A DNA stretch of 64,000 bases from Chloroflexota bacterium (GTDB lineage: Bacteria > Chloroflexota > Limnocylindria > Limnocylindrales > CSP1-4), in NCBI GenBank assembly GCA_021783095.1, contig JAJXUG010000013.1:25451-89450 (forward strand), written 5' to 3'. The notes below the pieces were generated by a model. The model worked only from the letters and a program-made list of their open reading frames with translations, was not told the DNA's origin and did no database searches. Position numbers and translations under genes: made by a program. Position 1 is the first letter of the stretch. Each line of letters starts with the position of its first letter. Below, piece after piece: positions 18,922 through 28,596 of this stretch.

Positions 18922-21246
18922 TCAGCGCCGCCGCCGGCGCCGCAGGATCCGCGCGAACACCAGCCGGGTCAGGGACAGCCGGAGGCGCCGCATCGCCGAC
19001 GCCACGGCCTGCTCGTGCTCGGGCGGGAGCTGGACCCGGGCGTAGGTCGTCTCCACCTTCGCCTCGGCCACCGTCCGGATGTCGGGTCTCGCCACCGGGA
19101 CCAGCTCGCCGAGCGAGGTCGCGTACTCGTACACGGTCTCCGTCGGGCGCTGCGCGAAGCCGAACCGCGACGCCAGCCGCGACACCGCGCTCCACGCCGT
19201 GTCTGGGCTCACCTCGCCGCGCGGCCCGCGCCACCACGCCACCACGATCAGGGAGCCGAGGCCGAGCAGGAGGAGCCCCGCGAGGAGGACGGCCAGCGCC
19301 CGGTCGGTGGACTGGGACGGCGGCAGCGGCGTCACGCCACTCGATCCCTCGGCGGGGACCGTGCGGCGGGTGGGGGCCGGCTTGATCGGCCCCTCGTCCG
19401 GGGTCTGGAGCGGCGCCGCGGCGGATGGCACGGGAGCGCCCACCGGGATCGGGGCCGGCCGCCCCACGCCGCCGCCGGTCGGGTCGAAGGGGATCCAGCC
19501 GTAGCCCGGGAAGAAGACCTCGACCCACGCGTGGGCCTGGCGGTTGAGGACCGTCTCCTGCCCGCCCACGATCGCCGACGGCAGGAACCCCTGGACGAGC
19601 CGGGTCGGGATGGGGTTGGACGGGTTGGCGGCCCGGAGCAGGATCGCCATCGTGGACGCGTAGTGCAGGCAGTAGCCCTCGCGGTACTGGGCGAAGCACT
19701 CGACGGCGCTCGCACTCTGGCAGTTCACGCCCCGGACGTCGGTGGTGTAGGTGAAGGGCCCGTCGCGCAGGTACTGCTGCATGGTGTTGGCCAGGTCGTA
19801 CGGGTTCTTGCTCGGCGACTTGGCCATCACCGTCTGGAGCAGCTCCCGGGCGTACGGCCCCAGTGAGCCCTGGGGGACCTGCGTGTACTCGGCCGTGACG
19901 TCCGCGGGATAGACCGTCGAGGCCGCGCGGAGCTTGTTCTGGGTGATGCCGTTCACGTCGGTGAGGCGCGGCACCAGGGCGGTCGCCGTGTACGCCGTGT
20001 CCGGCGCGACGTCGTCGTAGGCGAACCAGCCCTCGACGCCGCTGATGGCGAGGCTGGACGGCATCCCCACCGTGGACGCCAGCCCCGGCGTGAGGAGCCT
20101 GGTGTCGTGGTAGCCGACCGGCTGGACGGCCACCGAGACCTTGGCGTAGAGGTCCGGCGCCGGGACCTCGGGCGAGCCGAGGAGCAGCGAGGCGTCGGCG
20201 GGCACGTTGGCGGTCCGGGGGTCTGACTGGAGCCAGCCGCCGAGCGCGAACTGGTCGTACGTCGCCGCCCGCCACGGGAGGCCGGCGGCGGAGGACGGCA
20301 CGGAGGCGGTGAACGCCACGCCGTCGTCGCTGAACCACTGGGCCGAGATGCGCGCCGACGAGCCGAACGAGACCCCGCCGCCGCCGCGCAGGTCGCCGCC
20401 GGTGGGGAACAGGCGGCCCACTTGCTCGCCGATCTGGATCAGCTGGGTCCGCAGCCCGCCCCAGGCGCCGGCGAGCGGGCTCGAGGCGGCCCGCTGGGTC
20501 AGCACCAGGGCGCCGAGCATCGCGAGGATGATGAACACCGTGCCGCCGCGCAGGTACAGGAAGGCGACGGACCCCGGGTCGCCGATCCGCCGCCGTGCCC
20601 ACGCGAGACGCTCCCCGAACGTGTGCATCTGGATCAGCAGGAACAGCGAGACGGCGGCGTACAGCACGAGCCAGCCGAGCTGGTCGCGGTTCGTGAGCGC
20701 CATGTTCGCCAGCAGCACGAGCCCCACCACGACGACCGCCGAGAGCGGACGGCGGTGGCCGAAGACGGCGTACGAGCCGAACTGCATCGTCCCCCACACC
20801 AGGCCGCCCAGCACCAGGACGTAGTGGACCTCCTGGGTGGTGAACTCGAGGTTGCGGACGGTGAGGTCGAGGTAGGCCTGGACGGTGCCGTCGGCGGTGA
20901 CGCGGAACGCCTGGGCGGGGCTCGCGCCGGGCATCACGGCCCAGCCCGCGATGATCGGGATCAGCAGCCCCGCCAGCACCGCCCCGATGATGTGCGTCGT
21001 CCGGCGGCCCCAGCCGAGCTTCGGCCCGGCGAACCCGACCAGGGCGCCCAGCACCGCGATCTCCGAGAGGCAGTCGGTGAGGTACCCGCGGCCGTTGACC
21101 CACGCCGGCTCGTCGATCGCCGTCCCGATGATCAGGGCGAGCAGTGTCACCAGGACGACGACGGACCACCCCTCCTCGGGCGCCCATCGGAGGACGCGGC
21201 CCTCCGCCTCGTCCCACCGCACCCGGGCCCCGTGCACAGCAGTCAT
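18922..21246 (-). CDS. Transglutaminase-like (DUF3488/TgpA-type) membrane protein
   Basis: N-terminal TM segments; C.QYREGYCLHYASTMAILLRAANPSNPIPTRLVQGF...RQAHAWVEVFFPGYGWIPFDPT. Confidence 0.9.
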   Translation of the reverse strand: MTAVHGARVRWDEAEGRVLRWAPEEGWSVVVLVTLLALIIGTAIDEPAWVNGRGYLTDCLSEIAVLGALVGFAGPKLGWGRRTTHIIGAVLAGLLIPIIAGWAVMPGASPAQAFRVTADGTVQAYLDLTVRNLEFTTQEVHYVLVLGGLVWGTMQFGSYAVFGHRRPLSAVVVVGLVLLANMALTNRDQLGWLVLYAAVSLFLLIQMHTFGERLAWARRRIGDPGSVAFLYLRGGTVFIILAMLGALVLTQRAASSPLAGAWGGLRTQLIQIGEQVGRLFPTGGDLRGGGGVSFGSSARISAQWFSDDGVAFTASVPSSAAGLPWRAATYDQFALGGWLQSDPRTANVPADASLLLGSPEVPAPDLYAKVSVAVQPVGYHDTRLLTPGLASTVGMPSSLAISGVEGWFAYDDVAPDTAYTATALVPRLTDVNGITQNKLRAASTVYPADVTAEYTQVPQGSLGPYARELLQTVMAKSPSKNPYDLANTMQQYLRDGPFTYTTDVRGVNCQSASAVECFAQYREGYCLHYASTMAILLRAANPSNPIPTRLVQGFLPSAIVGGQETVLNRQAHAWVEVFFPGYGWIPFDPTGGGVGRPAPIPVGAPVPSAAAPLQTPDEGPIKPAPTRRTVPAEGSSGVTPLPPSQSTDRALAVLLAGLLLLGLGSLIVVAWWRGPRGEVSPDTAWSAVSRLASRFGFAQRPTETVYEYATSLGELVPVARPDIRTVAEAKVETTYARVQLPPEHEQAVASAMRRLRLSLTRLVFARILRRRRRR

Positions 21247-22457
21247 GCGACGAGCACCTCGCCCAGACGGCGCGACGGGCCGATGACGTAGGTCGGGATC
21301 TCGAACTCGGCGAGGGTGTGGCGCAGGGCCCGGGACCTCTGGCGCACCGCGTCGCCGTCGAGGTCGCTGGCGTCGGGGTCGAACTGCGACTGGTCCAGCG
21401 AGATGACCACCACGCCGACCCCGCGGGACCGCAGCGACGCCAGGGGACGGATGAACGACGGGTCCTGCGTGGCGGTGATCACGACCGCGGTCATGCCCCG
21501 GCGCAGCCGGGCGAGGCCGGTCACCAGCACCTCGTCAAGGGTCGTGCTGCCGTCGGCCTCGACGGCCGCGAGGAGCTGGAGGATCTTGAGCCGCTGGCGC
21601 GCCCCGCGGTCGGCGGGGATCACGGTGGTCCGGTGCCCGCTCACGGTGAGGCCGACGGCGCGGTTCTCGCCGATCGCCTTGTCCGCGATCGAGGCCGCCG
21701 CGCGCACGGCCACTTCGGTCGTGGAGTGCTCGCCCTCGCCGACCTCCAGCTCCACGTCGAGGTCCAGGACCAGCCAGACGTCGGTCGTCTGCTCGAGCTC
21801 GAACTCCTTGACGAAGATCTCGCCGCTGCGCGCGGTCGTCCGCCAGTGGATGCGGTTCATGGAGTCGCCCGGGGCATACGGGCGCACGGTGGTCGCGAGC
21901 GGGGTCGTCTGCAGCGTGCGCTCGGGAGAGGCGTTCGCGCCCTCGATGCTCGCGGGCGGCAGGCGCCAGAACGGCAGCGCGTCGATGCGCGGGTAGACCA
22001 CCAGGGTGATGCCGTGGCCGACGCCGGCGGACGCCTCGAAGAACCCGAACGGGTCGCCGGTGCGCACCTGGAGCGGGTCGATGCGGAAGTGCCCGCGCTG
22101 GGCCAGCGGGATGCGGACCATCCAGGACCGCTCGCCCCGGCCGCCGAGCGAGAGGGCGCGCCCTGGCAGCCCGTCCGGCAGCGAGGTGGGGTTGTGCACC
22201 TCGAGCCACGGCTTCGGCAGCCGTCCGGTGTTGCGGACCGTGTAGGTGATCCGCAGCCGGTCGCCGACGTGCCCGGTGAGCTGGCTCACGGCGTAGCCGG
22301 CCTCGAGGTCCGCGAGGCCCAGCCGCGTGATGATGTAGCTGCCGCCGCCGACGAGCAGGCCGAGGTACACGAGGAAGAACAGGAACGCGTACCCGGTCGA
22401 GAACGCCGCGACCGCGATCACGATGGCGAGGCCCAGGAGCTGCAGCCGACGAACCAT
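21243..22457 (-). CDS. DUF58-domain protein
   Basis: VRPYAPGDSMNRIHWRTTARSGEIFVKEFELEQTTDVWLVLDLD is typical of DUF58; start at MVRRLQLLG. Confidence 0.9.
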   Translation of the reverse strand: MVRRLQLLGLAIVIAVAAFSTGYAFLFFLVYLGLLVGGGSYIITRLGLADLEAGYAVSQLTGHVGDRLRITYTVRNTGRLPKPWLEVHNPTSLPDGLPGRALSLGGRGERSWMVRIPLAQRGHFRIDPLQVRTGDPFGFFEASAGVGHGITLVVYPRIDALPFWRLPPASIEGANASPERTLQTTPLATTVRPYAPGDSMNRIHWRTTARSGEIFVKEFELEQTTDVWLVLDLDVELEVGEGEHSTTEVAVRAAASIADKAIGENRAVGLTVSGHRTTVIPADRGARQRLKILQLLAAVEADGSTTLDEVLVTGLARLRRGMTAVVITATQDPSFIRPLASLRSRGVGVVVISLDQSQFDPDASDLDGDAVRQRSRALRHTLAEFEIPTYVIGPSRRLGEVLVA

Positions 22458-22476
22458 CGTCGTGCCTTCCCCGCCG

Positions 22477-23466
22477 CTAGTCTGCGACCGCGCTCGGGCT
22501 GGTCTCGCGCGGCCCCCCGACGGTGCGGCGGGCCGATTCGATGGGCGTCGAATCGAGCAGCTCCCGGACGACATGGGCCGACGACACGTCGTGGATCGTG
22601 CTGGCGGTCTTGATGATCACCCGGTGGGCCAGCGCGGGCTCGGCGAGCGCCTTGACGTCGTCGGGGATCACATAGTCGCGGCCCAGCAGCCCGGCGAGCG
22701 CCTGCGATGCCCGGTACAGGGAGATCGACCCGCGCGGGCTGGCGCCCAGGTAGACGTCGGGGTGGGCGCGCGTCGACGACACGAGCCGGACGATGTAGCT
22801 CGCGACCACCGGGTCCACATAGATGTCGCGGACCGCCGCCTGGAGGCCACGGAGCTCGTCGCCGGTGCACACCTCCTCGAGGTCGTCGAGCGGGTGCGTG
22901 ACCTTCTGGGCGTCGAGCACGCGGAGCTCGTCCGCCAGCGCCGGGTACCCGAGCCGGATCCGGAGCATGAAGCGATCGAGCTGCGCCTCGGGCAGGGCGA
23001 ACGTGCCCTCGTACTCGATGGGGTTCTGCGTCGCGATGACCAGGAACGGGTCGGGCATCTGGTGGGTCACGCCGTCGATCGTGGCCTGGCGCTCGTCCAT
23101 GCACTCGAGCAGCGCGCTCTGGGTCTTGGGCGTGGCCCGGTTGATCTCGTCGGCGAGCACCACCTGGCTCATGATCGGGCCCGGCCGGAACTCGAACTCC
23201 TGGGTCTTCTGGTTGTAGATCGACAGGCCGGTCACGTCGGACGGCAGCAGGTCGGGCGTGAACTGGATCCGGCGGAAGGTGCAGCCGAGGCTCCGGGCGA
23301 TGGACTTGGCGAGCACGGTCTTGCCCGTCCCCGGCACGTCCTCGATCAGGACGTGGCCCCGGCACAGGAGCGCGACCAGCGCGAGGCGCACCTCCTGGTG
23401 CTTGCCCACGATGACCCGCTCGACATTGTCGAGGACTCTGTCGCCGATGGTTGCGATGCTGCCCAT
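22477..23466 (-). CDS. MoxR-family AAA ATPase
   Basis: [44 protein letters not shown] ... [23 protein letters not shown]; start at MGSIATIGD. Confidence 0.95.
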   Translation of the reverse strand: MGSIATIGDRVLDNVERVIVGKHQEVRLALVALLCRGHVLIEDVPGTGKTVLAKSIARSLGCTFRRIQFTPDLLPSDVTGLSIYNQKTQEFEFRPGPIMSQVVLADEINRATPKTQSALLECMDERQATIDGVTHQMPDPFLVIATQNPIEYEGTFALPEAQLDRFMLRIRLGYPALADELRVLDAQKVTHPLDDLEEVCTGDELRGLQAAVRDIYVDPVVASYIVRLVSSTRAHPDVYLGASPRGSISLYRASQALAGLLGRDYVIPDDVKALAEPALAHRVIIKTASTIHDVSSAHVVRELLDSTPIESARRTVGGPRETSPSAVAD

Positions 23467-23711
23467 TGGACTCCCGTCGTGATGGCGGCCACGCCGCGTG
23501 CTCCCTCTCGAGCCGAGGACTGGCCCGACAACATCCCCTCGGGCGCCGCTCCACGGGAACGGGGGACGACGCCGTGCGACTGCCGGGAGTGTACGGCGCG
23601 TGGCAGAAACCGGTTCTCCCCGCGCGGGCCTCGGACGCTGTGCGCGCGATGCCAGTGACGACGTCGGGCGCCCCAGCCGTGTTCCACACGGGTCCCGCGG
23701 CGATGGCCCGC

Positions 23712-23942
23712 TCAGCCGCGGAACAGCGTCATCGCCCCGACCCAGAGCACCATCAGGCACCCGATCGCGGCCATCGTGGCAAGGAACGCCTCGCCGCCCG
23801 CGAACGAGGCGGCGGCGACAACGGCGAACAGGCCGGCCATGACGAGCGCGACCGCGGCCATGCCGATCCGCTCGAGCAGGGGCCGCCGACGGGCCGCTGC
23901 CGACCGGTCCTGCTCCCCCGGGGGGTTCGGGAGATTGTCCAC
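23712..23942 (-). CDS. Small membrane protein
   Basis: 76-aa ORF with two hydrophobic segments. Confidence 0.45.
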   Translation of the reverse strand: MDNLPNPPGEQDRSAAARRRPLLERIGMAAVALVMAGLFAVVAAASFAGGEAFLATMAAIGCLMVLWVGAMTLFRG

Positions 23943-23975
23943 CAGCGCAGCCTACAGGCCCGCTCAAGCCCGCGC

Positions 23976-25598
23976 CTACGGGCGCCCGTACAGCGTGAAG
24001 TACTGGGCGAGCAGATTCCCGGCCAGCGGAGCCGCCCGTTCCCCGCCCCTGCCGCCCTGCTCCACGACCACCGCGATGGCGACCTTCGGGTGGTCCACCG
24101 GCGCGAACCCGATGAACCACGAGTTCGGCTCGCCGGTCCCGCCGAGCTGCGCCGTGCCGGACTTGCCGGCGGTCGGGATCCCGGGCACCGCCGCGCCAGT
24201 GGTGAACAGCCGCCCGAGGTCCCCCTCGACCGCCTGCTCCATCGCCTGCTTGATCGCCCCCGCGTCCTCGGACGAGAGCACCCGGCGCCAGGTGTCAGGA
24301 GCGATCGTCCTGGCGCCGGACGAGGTCCCGGTGAGCGCCGTCACGAGGTGTGGCTTCATTAGCCAGCCGTCGTCGGCGACCACGCCCGCCACCAGCGCCA
24401 TCTGCAGCGGCGTCACGACCGCCTCGCCCTGCCCGAACGCCGCGGATGCGAGCTCGGCGTCGTCGGCGAACCCACCGGGCGCCGAGCCCTGCCCATTGGT
24501 GAGCCGGCTGGGCGCGGTGGGCAGGTCGAACGGGAGGGGCTGCCCGAAGCCCAGCTTCGACGCCTCCGACACGAACCGCGCGCCACCGATCTGGATGCCC
24601 GTCAGGGCGTACCAGATGTTGCAGCTCACCTCGGTGGCGCCGTAGAGGTCGAGCGCACGGCCGTCCGTCTGGGGGTGGTGGCCGTCCGTGATCCGGAACC
24701 CGTCCACGAGGAGCCCGGTCTTCTCCGCTGCGGGCTGCTGCGGGTAGGTCGTGGACGGGGTGATGGCGCCGCTGTCCAGCCCGGCGATCGCGGTGACGAT
24801 CTTGAGGACGCTCCCCGGCACGTACTGGCCCAGCGTGGCGCGCGGGAGCAGTGGCAGGTCCTTGTTGGCCTGGAGCGCCTTCATCGTGGCGGCCGCGGTC
24901 GCGGGATTGGCGATGGCGGATGCGTTGAACGTGGGGGTCGACGCGAGGGCCAGCACCTCGCCAGTCGTCGGGTCGAGCATCACGACCGCGCCCCGGTCGG
25001 TCCCGAGGCCGGCCACGGCGGCGCGCTGGAGCCGCAGGTCGAGCGACAGCTGGAGGCCCAGCACCTGGTTGGCGTTGGGGAACAGCTTGCCGGTCAGGCC
25101 AGCCAAGGGGTCGCCGGTGGTCAGTCCGAGGAGCTGCGCGTTGTAGGCGCGCTCGAGGCCGGCCGTGCCGAACTGGGCGGACGCATAGCCCACGACGTCG
25201 CTCACGCTGGGATCGCGGTACTGGCGCTGCGCCTCGCCGTTCTTGTCGCGCACGCTGCGCGCCAGCCAGGTGCCGCTGCGGTCGACGATCTGGCCGCGCA
25301 GTGTCCGCCGGGCGGCGGCGATGACCGACGGGTTGTCCGGCCGGGTCGAGAGCCGCTGGGCCTCGATGACCTGCCACCAGCCCGCGCCCACCGCGAGGAC
25401 CGCGAAGGCCAGGACCAGCGCGATCCCGGTCCGGACGATGTTGGCGCCGACCGGCCGGGCGCCGCGGGCCGAGGAGCCGGGTGTCGGCGACCAGCCTGCG
25501 GTCCCGACCGGCGCGGGCGTGGGGCCCTCGGCGTCGTCGAGCACCCATCCCCGGCCCTCGTCCCAGGGCTCGCGCGGGGTCGGCGGCTCGGCCGTCAT
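23976..25598 (-). CDS. pbpA: Penicillin-binding protein transpeptidase (PbpA/FtsI-like)
   Basis: [27 protein letters not shown] (SxxK), [22 protein letters not shown] (KSGT). Confidence 0.92.
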   Translation of the reverse strand: MTAEPPTPREPWDEGRGWVLDDAEGPTPAPVGTAGWSPTPGSSARGARPVGANIVRTGIALVLAFAVLAVGAGWWQVIEAQRLSTRPDNPSVIAAARRTLRGQIVDRSGTWLARSVRDKNGEAQRQYRDPSVSDVVGYASAQFGTAGLERAYNAQLLGLTTGDPLAGLTGKLFPNANQVLGLQLSLDLRLQRAAVAGLGTDRGAVVMLDPTTGEVLALASTPTFNASAIANPATAAATMKALQANKDLPLLPRATLGQYVPGSVLKIVTAIAGLDSGAITPSTTYPQQPAAEKTGLLVDGFRITDGHHPQTDGRALDLYGATEVSCNIWYALTGIQIGGARFVSEASKLGFGQPLPFDLPTAPSRLTNGQGSAPGGFADDAELASAAFGQGEAVVTPLQMALVAGVVADDGWLMKPHLVTALTGTSSGARTIAPDTWRRVLSSEDAGAIKQAMEQAVEGDLGRLFTTGAAVPGIPTAGKSGTAQLGGTGEPNSWFIGFAPVDHPKVAIAVVVEQGGRGGERAAPLAGNLLAQYFTLYGRP

Positions 25599-27055
25599 CG
25601 CGTCCTCCTCCGCCCCGGCAGACCGCGCCAGCGTCGCCGTCTCGGCGGGGGCGGCGGCACGGCCCCGCGGTCGGAGAGCGCCAGCAGCAGCCCCACCGCG
25701 AGCGCGTTGGCGAGCAGCGACGACCCGCCGTACGAGATGAACGGCAGCGTGATCCCGGTCAGCGGGATGAGCTTGAGGTTGCCGGCCGCGATGATGAACG
25801 CCTGGATTCCGATCACCAGCGAAAGCCCGGCCGCGAGCAGCGCCCGGAACTCGTCATGGGCGGTTGCCGCGATCCGCAGCCCGCGCTCCACGATCACCAG
25901 GTACAGCCCGAAGATCGCGAGCAGGCCCACGAGGCCCAGCTCCTCGCCCAGCGCGGCGAGCGGGTAGTCAGTGTGGACCGCCGGCACGGGCAGGTGGCCG
26001 GCGATCGTCGGCAGGCCCGCTCCCAGCCCCACGCCCAGCAGCCCCCCGCGGGCGAAGGCGTACAGCGCCTGGACGGTCTGGAAGCCGCTGCCCAGGGGGT
26101 CGCGGAACGGGTCGAGCCAGTTGTCGACGCGCTGCTGGACGTGGCCGAACAGCTGGTACAGCACGAACGAGCCGGCGAGGAACAGGACCATCCCGCCGAT
26201 CACGAACGACAGGCGCCCGGTGGCCACGAACAGCAGGGCGAGGAACACGGCGAAGAACAGGAGGGCGGCGCCGAGGTCGCCCTGGACCACGACCACGCCC
26301 AGCGCGATGGCCCACATGGCCACCATCGGAGCGAGGTACGGGATGGGCGGCAGGCGCAGGGGGCCGATCCTGGTGCTCTCCTCGGCCAGCAGCGAGCGGT
26401 TCTCCGAGAGGTAGGCCGCGAGGAACACCACCAGGATCACCTTGAGCAGTTCGGACGGCTGCCCGCTGATTGGCCCGATCGAGAGCGTCAGCCGCTCCCC
26501 GTTCGTGTCTGTGCCGAACACGAACGTCATCGCCAGCAGCGCGACGCCCGCCGCTGCCCATGTGTACTTGTACGCGCGGAGCCAATGGTCCGAGCGGACC
26601 AGCAGCGCCAGCGTCGCGGTCACCGCGAGCGAGATCAGCAGCCACAGCAGCTGGAGCTGGCCGAGGCGCAGCTCGAAGGACCCGAGCGACTGCGTGACCA
26701 GGTCCTGCGGCAGCCGCTGCATCAGCAGCAGGCCGATGCCGCCCAGCATCGCGACGGCAGGCAGCAGGACCTGGTCGGTCCGGCGCCCGGCGAGCACGAA
26801 CACGATGTGGACGACGAGGAGCGCGCCGAGATAGACGCCCAGCCCACGGGGATCGGGCGGGGCGAAGCCGAACGCGCCCAGCTTCTCGCCGCCGGCCTGC
26901 GCCTTGAGCCAGTGCTCGGTCGCCCCCAGCGAAGCCCCGCCGACAAGGAGCGCCATGGCCACGATGGCCAGCAGGCCGAACTCGACGGGGCGGGGGCGCG
27001 GCCGGATGCGGGGCAGCTGCCTCGACGTCGGACGCGCCTGCGCGAGCGCGCTCAC
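25595..27055 (-). CDS. rodA: FtsW/RodA/SpoVE family glycosyltransferase
   Basis: GPISGQPSELLKVILVVFLAAYLSE ... VVVQGDLGAALLFFAVFLALLF ... TGITLPFISYGGSSLLANALAVGLLLALS. Confidence 0.95.
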   Translation of the reverse strand: MSALAQARPTSRQLPRIRPRPRPVEFGLLAIVAMALLVGGASLGATEHWLKAQAGGEKLGAFGFAPPDPRGLGVYLGALLVVHIVFVLAGRRTDQVLLPAVAMLGGIGLLLMQRLPQDLVTQSLGSFELRLGQLQLLWLLISLAVTATLALLVRSDHWLRAYKYTWAAAGVALLAMTFVFGTDTNGERLTLSIGPISGQPSELLKVILVVFLAAYLSENRSLLAEESTRIGPLRLPPIPYLAPMVAMWAIALGVVVVQGDLGAALLFFAVFLALLFVATGRLSFVIGGMVLFLAGSFVLYQLFGHVQQRVDNWLDPFRDPLGSGFQTVQALYAFARGGLLGVGLGAGLPTIAGHLPVPAVHTDYPLAALGEELGLVGLLAIFGLYLVIVERGLRIAATAHDEFRALLAAGLSLVIGIQAFIIAAGNLKLIPLTGITLPFISYGGSSLLANALAVGLLLALSDRGAVPPPPPRRRRWRGLPGRRRTR

Positions 27056-27083
27056 GAGCGGCCCCGGGCGCTCGTGCGGCCGC

Positions 27084-27518
27084 TCACGAGTGGCCCCGGT
27101 CGAGGCGGAAGCGCACCTCGCCGACCTGCAGCTGGTCGCCGAAACCGAGCGCGGTCGGGCCCGCCACCAGCACGCCGTTCACGTAGGTGCCGTTGGTGCT
27201 GCCGCGGTCCTCCACGTACCAGACCCGGCCCCGGAACGTCAGGACGGCGTGCTCGGTTGACGCGAACGGGTCGTCCACGATCACGGTGTTCGTGAGATCG
27301 CGCCCCAGCGTGGTGACCGCGTCGAGCGGATAGGAGGCACCCGGGGCGGGCTCGCCGCGCGGCGAGGCCACCACCACCAAGCGCCCCAGCTCGGCCGGCC
27401 CGCGAGCGGCGGTGCGGAGGTCGCGCAGCAGGACCCGGGCCACCGCGAACAGGAAGATGTAGATCAGCCCGAGGAACAGCAGCCGCAGGACCCAGAGCGC
27501 CAGGACGAAGCCGTCCAC
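27084..27518 (-). CDS. FHA-domain protein (FhaB-like)
   Basis: N-terminal TM; DAVTTLGRDLTNTVIVDDPFASTEHAVLTFRGRVWYVEDRGSTNGTYVNG. Confidence 0.9.
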   Translation of the reverse strand: MDGFVLALWVLRLLFLGLIYIFLFAVARVLLRDLRTAARGPAELGRLVVVASPRGEPAPGASYPLDAVTTLGRDLTNTVIVDDPFASTEHAVLTFRGRVWYVEDRGSTNGTYVNGVLVAGPTALGFGDQLQVGEVRFRLDRGHS

Positions 27519-27520
27519 GG

Positions 27521-28429
27521 TCAGCGGGGCAGCTGCTCGACCACCACGACGACGTCGCCGATCTGGAGGCGGTCGCCGGGGCCGAGGACGATCTCGTCGA
27601 CGCGAATCCCGTTCACCCGGGTGCCGTTGGTGCTGCCGAGGTCGGTGTACACCAGCGTGCCGTGTCGGGTTTGGAAGCGGCCGTGGTGCCGCGAGACGCG
27701 AGTGTCGGCGATGACGAGCCCGTTGTCGGGCGCCCGGCCCAGGGTGAGCGGCTCGCTCACGACCCGGACCTCGCGCTCGCGGCCGCCGGGCTCCAGGACT
27801 CGCAGCAGGGCGCGGCTGGGGGGCGGCGGCGCGGGCCGCACCGCGTAGGGCCGATCGCCGGCCCGGAGCCCGTGCTCGAGCGCGGGCTGGGGCGCGGGCG
27901 GCGGGACCCGGGCCGGCAGCAGCGCGCCAGGATCGGGGTCCCCCGTCGTCGCAGCGGGCCGAGAGGACGGCACGGCGGGCGATGGCACGGGAAGGGGCAC
28001 GAAGGGCGGCGGCTCGTCAACCGGCGGTCCGAGGGGCGCCGCCGTCGACCGGGCCGCGCCGTCGCTGGCATCGACCTCCACCCGGCCGGGCTCAACGGAC
28101 GGGTCGGCGGCCACGCTGACCACCGGCCGGGCGGCCAGGTGGTAGGCGTGCAGTCGCGCGAAGGCCAGCGCCTGGTCCGCCAGCCACACGGCGAGCGCGT
28201 CGAAACCGCCGGAGCGGCTGGCGAGGTCGTCGAGATCGGACGGGTGGAGCCGGATTCGGTACTGGCAGGGAACGGTCGTGGAGGCGCCGCGGCCGGTCCG
28301 GCCCGCCTCCATCGCGCGCTCGACGCGGCGCTCCACCTGAACGGCCTGGAGGCGCGACCGGAACAACCGGGCGGAGGTCCGCTCGAACACACGCTCGAGG
28401 AGGCGTTCGAGGTCAGCGACGGCAACCAT
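27521..28429 (-). CDS. DUF3662 + FHA protein (FhaA-like)
   Basis: LERLLERVFERTSARLFRSRLQAVQVERRVERAME (DUF3662) and C-terminal FHA LGRAPDNGLVIADTRVSRHHGRFQTRHGTLVYTDLGSTNGTRVNG. Confidence 0.9.
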   Translation of the reverse strand: MVAVADLERLLERVFERTSARLFRSRLQAVQVERRVERAMEAGRTGRGASTTVPCQYRIRLHPSDLDDLASRSGGFDALAVWLADQALAFARLHAYHLAARPVVSVAADPSVEPGRVEVDASDGAARSTAAPLGPPVDEPPPFVPLPVPSPAVPSSRPAATTGDPDPGALLPARVPPPAPQPALEHGLRAGDRPYAVRPAPPPPSRALLRVLEPGGREREVRVVSEPLTLGRAPDNGLVIADTRVSRHHGRFQTRHGTLVYTDLGSTNGTRVNGIRVDEIVLGPGDRLQIGDVVVVVEQLPR

Positions 28430-28596
28430 GGCATCGGCAACCGTACCAGAGCCAGCCGAGGTAGCCCGAACGGGGCCGAACCATTGTCGGCGGTCAGGCG
28501 GTACCTCGAGGGAAGGCCGCCCAGAGCACGCTGGCTATACTCTGGATCCTGCCCGGCTGCGCGTCGGGTGCGTCCAGCGGCGGAGACCGGGGGCAC

